Of a DNA stretch of 12,082 bases, positions 7,175-12,082 are shown one piece after another. Both the position numbers and the translations under genes were made by a program. The stretch's first letter is position 1. The number at the start of each line of letters is the position of its first letter. Source of the stretch: Gemmatimonadota bacterium (GTDB taxonomy: Bacteria > Gemmatimonadota > Gemmatimonadetes > Gemmatimonadales > GWC2-71-9); assembly GCA_016880225.1 (NCBI GenBank), contig JAEHDT010000201.1:1-12082 (forward strand), in the 5' to 3' direction. The notes under the pieces are model-generated. The model worked only from the letters and a program-made list of their open reading frames with translations. It was not told where the DNA came from and searched no databases.

Positions 7175-7660
7175 ATGCCCGACAAGACCGTCGAGAAGCT
7201 GCGCGCCCTGCTCAAGACCTACGCGGACCGCACCGCCCATGGCGGCGCGGCGCCGAAGCCGACAGCCGACGAGGGCGAGCGGCGCCGCCGCGCGTGCGGC
7301 GAGCGGCTCCAGAAGGTAGTGCGGTCGGTGCTCCAGACGTTCGCGGCCGAGCTGCGCGACGCCGGCCACGAAGCCGCGATCGACGACCACACCGAGAGCA
7401 CGGACGTGTATCCCAGCGTTGCGCTGGCGTTCACGCCCCGCGTTCCCGGCGCGACGGCGCTCGCCTCGATGCTCGCCTTCAAGTGCGATCCCCGGCGCGG
7501 CATCGCGGTGGCACGCGACGTGCGCGCTCCCGCCTCGAAGGGCCGGGTCGTTTCGACGAGTACCGACCGTCTGGGGACGATGCGGGTTGAAGGTGTGACC
7601 ACCGAGTGGGTCGAGACCAAGACGTTGAGCTTCATCGAAGCCGTACTCAAGATCAACTAG
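7175..7660 (+). CDS. hypothetical protein, 161 residues
   Basis: I do not recognise this protein. It starts with ATG 7175, six bases after GAGG (7165-7168), and lies nine bases after the receiver gene, so it belongs to the same apparent operon. The N-terminal half is charged and probably helical (KTVEKLRALLKTYADRT, then a low-complexity linker rich in Arg, Glu and Ala, then LQKVVRSVLQTFAAELRDAG). The C-terminal half looks like alternating beta strands (YPSVALAFTPR, LASMLAFKCD, RVVSTSTDRLGTMRVEGVTTEWVE) ending in a short helix (TLSFIEAVLKIN). There is no signal peptide or membrane helix, so a cytoplasmic location is likely. A role linked to the receiver is possible from position only. Confidence 0.78.
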   Translation: MPDKTVEKLRALLKTYADRTAHGGAAPKPTADEGERRRRACGERLQKVVRSVLQTFAAELRDAGHEAAIDDHTESTDVYPSVALAFTPRVPGATALASMLAFKCDPRRGIAVARDVRAPASKGRVVSTSTDRLGTMRVEGVTTEWVETKTLSFIEAVLKIN

Positions 7661-7666
7661 AGGAGG
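7661..7666 (+). promoter_or_regulatory. ribosome binding site deciding the lipoprotein start
   Basis: A perfect AGGAGG lies directly against an in-frame ATG at 7667, with no spacing, and nine bases before a second ATG at 7676. The second ATG has workable spacing and is therefore the likely start. Confidence 0.75.
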
Positions 7667-7675
7667 ATGGCCCAC

Positions 7676-8296
7676 ATGAGGGAGCGAGCCGGTGTGCTGC
7701 TGGCGCTGGTGGCGACGCTGTCGTGCGGGGGCTCTCACCGCGTTCTGGTCCCGGCGCGGCTCGATCTGCAGCCGTACGGCCGCGTGGGACTCGTCACGTT
7801 CACCGTGGAGAATGCCAAGGGCTCGCTGCACCAGTTCGCGACCGAGCGGTTCTCCGAGGAGCTGCTGGCCGCGCAGCCGGGGATCGAGGTGCTCGAGCTC
7901 GGGCCCGCCGACACGCTGCTCAAGCGCGTTGGTGAGAAGGAGGTCGGCATCGTCACGGCTCAGGAGATCGGCAAACAGCGCGACATCGGTGCCGTGTTCG
8001 CGGGGCATCTGAAAGTCACGAATCCCAGGCCCGGTGGCGGCATTGCGGGGCTGGTGACGCCCCACCTCGAGGCGACGATACGGGTAGACCTGACGGTGCG
8101 GCTGCTCTCGACGCGGTCGGGGGCTACGCTGTGGCGCTCGAGCGCCTGGGCCACACAGCGGGTCGGTCACGTCGCCCTGGTGGATGGCCAGCTCGACTTC
8201 TCGGCGAAGGATCCCAAAGAGGCCTACGGAGGGCTCGTGAACACGATCGTCGGCCTGGTGACCGAGGACCTGCGGCCGACGTGGCAGAAGCGGTGA
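7676..8296 (+). CDS. lipoprotein, possibly CsgG/LpoB/FlgO-like fold
   Basis: The 206-residue product has a lipoprotein signal (basic MRER, hydrophobic GVLLALVATLS, Cys17), although Thr-Leu-Ser before the cysteine is a looser lipobox than usual. The mature part has the pattern of the small periplasmic fold shared by CsgG, LpoB and FlgO: a first strand (VGLVTFTVEN), a helix (FATERFSEELLA), a strand (GIEVLELGPAD), a helix, then GAVFAGHLKV, a long strand pair (ATIRVDLTVRLLSTRSGATLW) and a C-terminal helix (VNTIVGLVTEDLRP). This assignment is by pattern and is tentative. The start is chosen from AGGAGG at 7661-7666. The gene lies 15 bases after the hypothetical gene and 25 before the oxidoreductase, within the same run of co-directional genes. 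Confidence 0.8.
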   Translation: MRERAGVLLALVATLSCGGSHRVLVPARLDLQPYGRVGLVTFTVENAKGSLHQFATERFSEELLAAQPGIEVLELGPADTLLKRVGEKEVGIVTAQEIGKQRDIGAVFAGHLKVTNPRPGGGIAGLVTPHLEATIRVDLTVRLLSTRSGATLWRSSAWATQRVGHVALVDGQLDFSAKDPKEAYGGLVNTIVGLVTEDLRPTWQKR

Positions 8297-8321
8297 GCCA
8301 TCGACCCGGAGGACGTTCGCC

Positions 8322-8978
8322 ATGAAAGTCGGGATACTCGGCTCCGGCCCCGTCGGCCAGGCGCTCGGCATCGCGTTCGCCAAAGAAGGCCATCAGGTGA
8401 AGCTCGGCACCCGCAAGCCGGACGACCCGAAGGTCGCCCAGTGGAAGCAGCAGGCGGGGGTCAACGCGTCGGCGGGCACGTTCGCTGACGCGGCGCGGTT
8501 CGGCGAGCTGGCGGTGCTCGCGACCAGATGGGAGGACGGCGCCACCGAAAACGCCGTCAAGCTCGCGGACCCGAAGAATCTCACGGGCAAGGTCGTGATC
8601 GACACGACCAATCCACTCACGTTCGGGCCCAAGGGGCCCGCAGGGTTGTCGGTGGGCTTGACCGACTCAGCCGGCGAGCAGGTCCAGCGCTGGCTGCCAG
8701 GCGCCAAGGTCGTGAAGGCGTTCAACACGGTGAACTACGGATTCATGTACAAGCCGCAGCTGCCGGGCGGGCCGCCCGAGATGTTCATCTGCGGCGACGA
8801 CGCCAAGGCGCGACAGACCGTCGCCGACATCTGTCGCAAGTTCGGTTGGCTCGTGACGGACATCGGCGGCATGGCGGGCGCCCGGGTGCTCGAGCCGCTC
8901 GCGCTGCTCTACTGCATCATCGCGGTCCAATCGGGGAGCTGGAGCCTCGCGTGGAAGCTGCTGCGCCCCAAGGGCTGA
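8322..8978 (+). CDS. NAD(P)-binding oxidoreductase of the F420-dependent NADP reductase family (COG2085)
   Basis: This 218-residue protein begins with a Rossmann nucleotide-binding motif, VGILGSGPVGQALG (GxGxxG at Gly7, Gly9 and Gly12). The next strand ends in LGTRKPDD, where Thr-Arg-Lys after the beta strand favours an NADP phosphate. Typical later features are LAVLATRW, KVVIDTTNPL, KVVKAFNTVNYGFM and FICGDDAKA, then DIGGMAGARVLEPLALL. The family transfers hydride between NADP and coenzyme F420 or related acceptors, but many bacterial members have no proven F420 link. GGAGG at 8308-8312 lies nine bases before ATG 8322. It is the last gene of the plus-strand run. Its stop is three bases from the stop of the convergent aldo/keto reductase gene. 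Confidence 0.88.
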   Translation: MKVGILGSGPVGQALGIAFAKEGHQVKLGTRKPDDPKVAQWKQQAGVNASAGTFADAARFGELAVLATRWEDGATENAVKLADPKNLTGKVVIDTTNPLTFGPKGPAGLSVGLTDSAGEQVQRWLPGAKVVKAFNTVNYGFMYKPQLPGGPPEMFICGDDAKARQTVADICRKFGWLVTDIGGMAGARVLEPLALLYCIIAVQSGSWSLAWKLLRPKG

Positions 8979-8981
8979 TGC

Positions 8982-9866
8982 TCACGCCGCGCGCGCGCGC
9001 GACAGCTCCTCGAACTCGAGCTCCGACAGGTCGAGCAGCGCCGCGTCCATGTTCTCCTCGAGGTGGGCGACGCTCGACGTCCCTGGAATCGGCAGCACCA
9101 CGGGCGAGCGCTTGAGCAGCCAGGCGAGCGTCACCTGCGCGGGCGTCGCGCCGAGGCGCCGCGCGGCGCGGGCGAGCGGCCCCTTCGGCTCCGCGAGCCT
9201 CCCCGCTGCGAGCGGAAACCACGGCAGGAACGCGATCTCTTCCCGCGCGCAATGGGCGAGCACCGCCTCGTGCGCGCGGTCGGTGAGGCTGTAACGGTTC
9301 TGCACCGAAACGATCAGCACCATCTTGCGGGCCCGCTCGAGCTCCGCCACCGACACTTCCGACAGGCCGATGTAGCGGATCTTGCCCTCTTCCTGCAGGC
9401 GCACCAGCGCGCCGAGTTGGTCGCCCAGCGGCACGGCGGGATCGATGCGGTGCAGCTGGTACAAGTCGATCGCCTCGACCTTGAGCCGGCGCAGGCTGCC
9501 CTCGGCAGCGGCCCGCAGGTGCTCGGGACGGCCGTTCGGGATCCAGCGGTCTGGGCCGGGGCGGTCGAGACCGGCCTTGGTGGCGATCACCAGCTCTTCG
9601 GGATACGGATGCAGCGCTTCGGCGATCAGGCGCTCGCTCACCTCCGGGCCGTAGGAGTCGGCGGTGTCGATCAGATTCACGCCCAGCTCGACGGCGCGGC
9701 GCAACACGGCGATCGCTTCCGCGCGATCGCGCGGCTCGCCCCAGATGCCCTCGCCGGTGACGCGCATGGCGCCGAAGCCGAGGCGATAGACCGGCCGCTC
9801 GCCCGCGAGAAAGAACGTGCCGCTCTTCGCGGCGGGTGTGAGTGCAGCGCCCGTCGAAGGTGTCAT
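8982..9866 (-). CDS. aldo/keto reductase
   Basis: The 294-residue TIM-barrel enzyme would reduce aldehydes or ketones with NADPH in the cytoplasm. The catalytic tetrad is complete: Asp67 and Tyr72 in NLIDTADSYGPEVSE, Lys97 in VIATKAG and His139 in LYQLHRIDP. Other family marks are the N-terminal RLGFGAMRVTG, GLSEVSV, VSVQNRYSL and the cofactor-binding end VLPIPGTSSVAHLEEN. This resembles the bacterial YakC/pyridoxal-reductase-like branch, with substrate unknown. ATG 9866 has only a weak ribosome site (TTGAG about 7 bases upstream). About 120 bases separate it from the upstream NTF2-like gene, and a hairpin in that gap suggests a separate transcript. The C-terminal codons contain a 14-base alternating CG run. 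It converges on the COG2085 gene with no space for a terminator. Confidence 0.93.
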   Translation of the reverse strand: MTPSTGAALTPAAKSGTFFLAGERPVYRLGFGAMRVTGEGIWGEPRDRAEAIAVLRRAVELGVNLIDTADSYGPEVSERLIAEALHPYPEELVIATKAGLDRPGPDRWIPNGRPEHLRAAAEGSLRRLKVEAIDLYQLHRIDPAVPLGDQLGALVRLQEEGKIRYIGLSEVSVAELERARKMVLIVSVQNRYSLTDRAHEAVLAHCAREEIAFLPWFPLAAGRLAEPKGPLARAARRLGATPAQVTLAWLLKRSPVVLPIPGTSSVAHLEENMDAALLDLSELEFEELSRARAA

Positions 9867-9966
9867 GGATGTCTCAAATGTCGACTCGGGTGATGACGCG
9901 AACGTCAGGCTCGACCACGCTCAGCTAACACCCACGCGCCGGTCGGGGTTCCACCGGGCCGCGTGT

Positions 9967-9983
9967 GGCGTTGCCGCAACGCC
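9967..9983 (-). terminator. hairpin just after the NTF2-like gene, possible terminator
   Basis: GGCGTTG (9967-9973) and CAACGCC (9977-9983) form a perfect 7-base stem with a three-base CCG loop, five bases past the NTF2-like stop on the minus strand. The place is right for a transcript end, but no T-run follows. Confidence 0.45.
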
Positions 9984-9988
9984 TCGGG

Positions 9989-10363
9989 CTAGTCCGGGAC
10001 GACGACCGGCGTACCCTGGGCTGTCGCCAGCCGCCAGCGCCCGTCCTGCCGCACATACACGTGGGTGTAGCGACTGTGCGCGCCGAACTCTTGCGTCTTG
10101 AACCGGCCGCGAATCCGGGTGCGCCCGTTGACGATCGCAGTGGCGCCGTAGCGGCGCTCGCGGGACTCGAGCGCATCGATCGCCTCGAACACGAGGTCGC
10201 CCGACGCCAGCGCTTCCAACAGCGCGGACCGGGCGACCTCGCTCCCGCTCAGCACATCGACGAGCAGGAAGTCATCCGCCAACAACTGCTCCAGCCGGTC
10301 CACGTCTCCATCCTGCAACGCGGCGAAGAAGCGGCGCTCGGCTTCGTGGGTATCGGGCTCCAT
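9989..10363 (-). CDS. NTF2-like / SnoaL-like protein (DUF4440 type)
   Basis: This 124-residue protein has the cone-shaped NTF2-like fold pattern: an N-terminal helix (THEAERRFFAALQDGDVDRL), the LLADDFLLVDVLSG turn and strand, a helix with SALLEAL, and the paired strands YGATAIVNGRTRIRGRF, YTHVYVRQDGRWRLATAQGTPV. The YVRQDGRWRLA ending is characteristic of DUF4440/SnoaL_3-like proteins, which include small isomerases, hydrolases and ligand-binding proteins. No specific function can be given. There is no signal peptide. The ATG at 10363 has no recognisable Shine-Dalgarno, and a large hairpin ends 17 bases upstream. No alternative ATG, GTG or TTG was found in frame back to that hairpin. Confidence 0.85.
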   Translation of the reverse strand: MEPDTHEAERRFFAALQDGDVDRLEQLLADDFLLVDVLSGSEVARSALLEALASGDLVFEAIDALESRERRYGATAIVNGRTRIRGRFKTQEFGAHSRYTHVYVRQDGRWRLATAQGTPVVVPD

Positions 10364-10380
10364 GTCGGGGTGAACGACGA

Positions 10381-10432
10381 GCCGGGCCGCCGGGTTCCTG
10401 GAGGGAACGTCAGGAAGCTGCGGCGGCCCGGC
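10381..10432 (-). terminator. long composite hairpin between beta-barrel and NTF2-like genes
   Basis: GCCGGGCCGCC (10381-10391) pairs perfectly over 11 bases with GGCGGCCCGGC (10422-10432). Inside, TTCCTG (10395-10400) pairs with CAGGAA (10411-10416) around a 10-base loop. A shorter alternative inner stem is GTTCC/GGAAC. It starts eight bases after the beta-barrel stop, so it is a likely transcript end or RNA-stabilising structure. There is no T-run after it. Confidence 0.6.
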
Positions 10433-10439
10433 ACTGCAC

Positions 10440-11009
10440 CTAGAACGGGAACCGGTAGCTCAGGCCGCCCGAGTAGGTCACGTCGTACATCATCCGACTG
10501 AACCCCGCCACGTTCCAGCGGTACGTGAGACCCTTCACTTCGCCGAACAGCTCGAGCCTGCTACGAGGAATCGAGTAGAACAGGCCGCCCCCGTACATGG
10601 CCGCCGCGCGCGTGAAATGATCGAACTGATCGACACCGACCTGGTCGATCGTGACCGCGCCGCCGCCGAGGAACACGAACGGCGCCACGGCGCCGATCGG
10701 ATAGCGTGCCTCGGCATGGGCGCCGTAGAAGAAGCGGTTGACGTCGTTTCCGGCGAAGGACGACGCGCCCCGGGCGGGATTACGGGTGTAGGTGAAATCG
10801 CCGTGCACCGCGAAATGGCGGTTGAGCTGCACGCCCACGCTGCCACCGACGTTGTAGCCGGGCATGAAGTACGCGGCGGGCGTGCTCCTCAAGTCGGCGA
10901 GGTGATCGGCCCCGCCGCCGTACACGCTGACGATAAACGAGCGCTCCTGGGCGCCGAGTGACGCGGCGGCCGCCAGGGCCAGCATCGCGCCGCATGACAC
11001 GAGTCTCAT
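10440..11009 (-). CDS. outer-membrane beta-barrel protein
   Basis: The 189-residue product has a clear Sec signal peptide (MRLVSCGAMLALAAAASLGA, cleavage near AQE). It then shows alternating hydrophobic and polar residues typical of a small transmembrane barrel: GYNVGGSVGVQLNRHFAVHG, DFTYTRNP, GAHAEARYPIG, VAPFVFLGGGAVTID, AAMYGGGLFYSI and RLELFGEVKGLTYRW. It ends with an aromatic strand and terminal Phe (GGLSYRFPF), the usual signal for outer-membrane insertion. Size and pattern fit an eight-stranded OmpA/OmpW-like barrel. The start at 11009 is set by GGAGG six bases upstream and by the signal peptide; open sequence in this frame runs back to 11519 but crosses the DinB-like gene in another frame. 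A large hairpin follows the stop. Function unknown. Confidence 0.88.
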   Translation of the reverse strand: MRLVSCGAMLALAAAASLGAQERSFIVSVYGGGADHLADLRSTPAAYFMPGYNVGGSVGVQLNRHFAVHGDFTYTRNPARGASSFAGNDVNRFFYGAHAEARYPIGAVAPFVFLGGGAVTIDQVGVDQFDHFTRAAAMYGGGLFYSIPRSRLELFGEVKGLTYRWNVAGFSRMMYDVTYSGGLSYRFPF

Positions 11010-11071
11010 GATACGCCTCCGGATAGGGCCTTGATGGGGCACCCTAGCCCGGTGACGCTGAAGCCTTCGTG

Positions 11072-11081
11072 AGGACGTCCT
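11072..11081. promoter_or_regulatory. 10-base palindrome upstream of the beta-barrel gene
   Basis: AGGACGTCCT is a perfect palindrome centred about 67 bases upstream of the beta-barrel start. A wider CTTC...GAAG pairing flanks it unevenly. It could be a regulator site, but no clear promoter is visible around it; a lone TAGGGT (11046-11041, minus strand) lacks a matching -35 box. Confidence 0.3.
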
Positions 11082-11110
11082 GAAGAACCCGCGCGGCGCC
11101 GCCCGCTCGT

Positions 11111-11635
11111 CTAGCGCGTGAGCACGGGCAGATACTCCTTCCAGGGCCCCACGGCGTCCGCGTACTGCTTGGCCATCACGCGCGCGATCTGGGCCACGTG
11201 TCCCAGGTCGTGCACCACCCAGCACGAGAGGAGCTGCGCCAGGGTCACGCGCCCCAGCTCCGGATGGCGGCCGGTGAGCGCCAGCTGCTCCGGCGTCACG
11301 TGCCAGCCCTCGAGGGTCCGCAGGTTGCCCGCGCGCAGCGCCGCGAAGCGCTGCAGCAGCCGCTCGACCGACCACCCCGCGAACCGATCCCGCTGCGCGA
11401 AGCGGTCGAACGGCTCGAACGTCTGCGACTCCCCTTTGGAGAGGATCATCGTAGCGCGGGGGATCCAGTCGGTTTCCTCGCCGTGAATCAGGTGGCCCAG
11501 TACCTCGCCGGGGCTCCACGTGTCGGGACCTTCGTTCGCGTCGGTCCAGCGGGGGGACAGCCCGCCCAGCATGTGGCGCAGCGTTTCCGGGGTGCGGGCG
11601 AGAACCTCGAGAGCGGCGTCGAGCGACAGATCCAT
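11111..11635 (-). CDS. DinB-like (DinB/YfiT superfamily) protein
   Basis: The 174-residue product fits the four-helix DinB/YfiT fold, which often binds a metal through three histidines. The candidate ligands are present: His48 in GEVLGHLIHGEETDW, and His142 and His146 in CWVVHDLGHVAQIAR near the C-terminus. Members include thiol transferases (mycothiol- or bacillithiol-dependent), DNA-damage-inducible proteins and many of unknown role. The SKGE...FEPFDRFAQRDRF segment is typical of the DUF664/DinB_2-like branch. ATG 11635 has GGAGA nine bases upstream. The same frame stays open to about 12049 but that part overlaps the hemerythrin gene and lacks family similarity. The gene lies 94 bases after the hemerythrin-domain gene and 101 before the barrel gene. 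Confidence 0.88.
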   Translation of the reverse strand: MDLSLDAALEVLARTPETLRHMLGGLSPRWTDANEGPDTWSPGEVLGHLIHGEETDWIPRATMILSKGESQTFEPFDRFAQRDRFAGWSVERLLQRFAALRAGNLRTLEGWHVTPEQLALTGRHPELGRVTLAQLLSCWVVHDLGHVAQIARVMAKQYADAVGPWKEYLPVLTR

Positions 11636-11674
11636 GCGCGGCGGTCTCCGGCGAAGGGGTGTCGGACGTCGGCG

Positions 11675-11691
11675 GTCACATCCAAAGTGAC
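11675..11691. promoter_or_regulatory. short inverted repeat upstream of the DinB-like gene
   Basis: GTCAC (11675-11679) and GTGAC (11687-11691) are spaced by seven bases, 40 to 56 bases upstream of the DinB-like start. It could be an operator, but five-base arms can arise by chance and the arms are in the opposite sense to a CRP site. Confidence 0.2.
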
Positions 11692-11729
11692 GGCCCGACG
11701 CGCTCTTCGCTACGGGAGCGACCCTCGCT

Positions 11730-12082
11730 TCAGCGATCGAGCCGGCGCGCGACGGCAGCCAGGCCCTCGGCGCCGAGCAGGGCCCGGGCCATCGGAAACA
11801 GCACCTCGTCTTCCCGGGTGATGTGGGCGCGCAGGAGCTCGACGATCGCGAGGGCAGTCGCCGCGATCGCGCGCTCCGACTGCGGCGCCTCGAGCGCTTG
11901 CGCCAGCCGCTGCTCGAGCGCGCGCAGCTCGCGGTGCTCTTCGACGAACACGACGCTGGGCGCCTGATCCGCGAGCACGGGAAACAGGGCGGCCTCTTCG
12001 CTCTCGTTGTGCGCGCGCACGGCGGTCGTGAGAATCGTGAGGACCTCACGCACCGTCGCCAGGTGTGGCTCCGGCGGCGCCC
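11730..12082 (-). CDS. hemerythrin-like (HHE) domain protein, 5' cut by window edge
   Basis: About 117 residues of a hemerythrin-like four-helix protein are visible, which would bind a di-iron centre for oxygen, NO or redox sensing or for storage. Metal-ligand motifs appear in order: a first His in PEPHLATVREVL, His plus Glu in RAHNESEEAALFPVL (HxxxE), His in VFVEEHRELRAL, and His with a following acidic residue in LRAHITREDEVLFPM. A GTG at 12053 could be called as start, but it would drop the first histidine ligand. The frame stays open to the window edge, so the true start is probably beyond 12082. It is the most upstream gene seen of the minus-strand block, 94 bases before the DinB-like gene. 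Confidence 0.88.
   Translation of the reverse strand, partial: APPEPHLATVREVLTILTTAVRAHNESEEAALFPVLADQAPSVVFVEEHRELRALEQRLAQALEAPQSERAIAATALAIVELLRAHITREDEVLFPMARALLGAEGLAAVARRLDR

Noticed and set aside
6653..8383. A long minus-strand open frame opposite the receiver, hypothetical and lipoprotein genes
   Set aside because: The plus-strand genes have ribosome sites, overlaps and recognisable motifs, while the antisense translation has none.
8988..9001. 14-base alternating CG run, a possible Z-DNA former
   Set aside because: It lies in the last codons of the aldo/keto reductase (SRARAA) and is expected by chance in such GC-rich coding sequence.
11093..11102. Palindrome GCGGCGCCGC after the DinB-like stop
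   Set aside because: It leaves almost no loop for a hairpin, has no T-run, and is common in very GC-rich sequence.
11010..11519. N-terminal extension of the beta-barrel frame
   Set aside because: The signal peptide begins at 11009 with its own GGAGG site, and the extension overlaps the DinB-like gene.
11636..12049. N-terminal extension of the DinB-like frame
   Set aside because: It runs across the hemerythrin gene in another frame and is low-complexity Arg/Ser sequence.
1..12082. CRISPR array, insertion sequence, tRNA, rRNA or phage genes
   Set aside because: I found no spaced direct repeats, transposase or integrase motifs, or conserved RNA-gene sequence anywhere in the window.

Overview
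This is a GC-rich, gene-dense bacterial window with double-membrane (Gram-negative type) content: a tripartite RND efflux system, two predicted lipoproteins and an outer-membrane beta-barrel. The overall gene mix, plus a small lipoprotein whose sequence after the lipobox reads CADATGP, suggests a soil or environmental Gemmatimonadota-like organism. That placement is inference from style, not from a marker gene. I see no rRNA, tRNA, CRISPR, integrase or transposase.

Layout. (1) 3-3280, plus strand: end of an RND efflux operon in the order permease (cut by the left edge), TolC-type outer-membrane channel, lipoprotein adaptor. (2) 3285-4337: a stand-alone membrane fatty-acid desaturase with its own clear sigma-70-like promoter, which fixes its start at 3339. 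(3) 4434-5699: a TPR-only protein whose 3' half is visibly less GC-rich than its 5' half. (4) 5726-5854, minus strand: a previously easy-to-miss 42-codon secreted lipoprotein, convergent with the TPR gene. (5) 5970-8978, plus strand: a tight run of five genes: an AraC-type DNA-binding protein with a degenerate receiver-like N-terminus, a stand-alone receiver overlapping it by 4 bases, an unrecognised 161-residue protein, a lipoprotein with CsgG/LpoB-like features, and a COG2085-type NAD(P)/F420 oxidoreductase-like protein. (6) 8982-12082, minus strand: an aldo/keto reductase, an NTF2-like (DUF4440/SnoaL-type) protein, an outer-membrane beta-barrel, a DinB-like protein and a hemerythrin-domain protein cut by the right edge.

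The efflux genes clearly work together. The AraC-like/receiver pair looks like a split regulatory unit with no histidine kinase in view. The minus-strand block combines small redox, stress and metal-binding families but is broken by hairpins and gaps, so it need not be one operon. No established defence or mobile system is seen. The most speculative item is the TPR protein next to a small exported peptide, which resembles the component list of peptide-sensing systems but lacks direct support.
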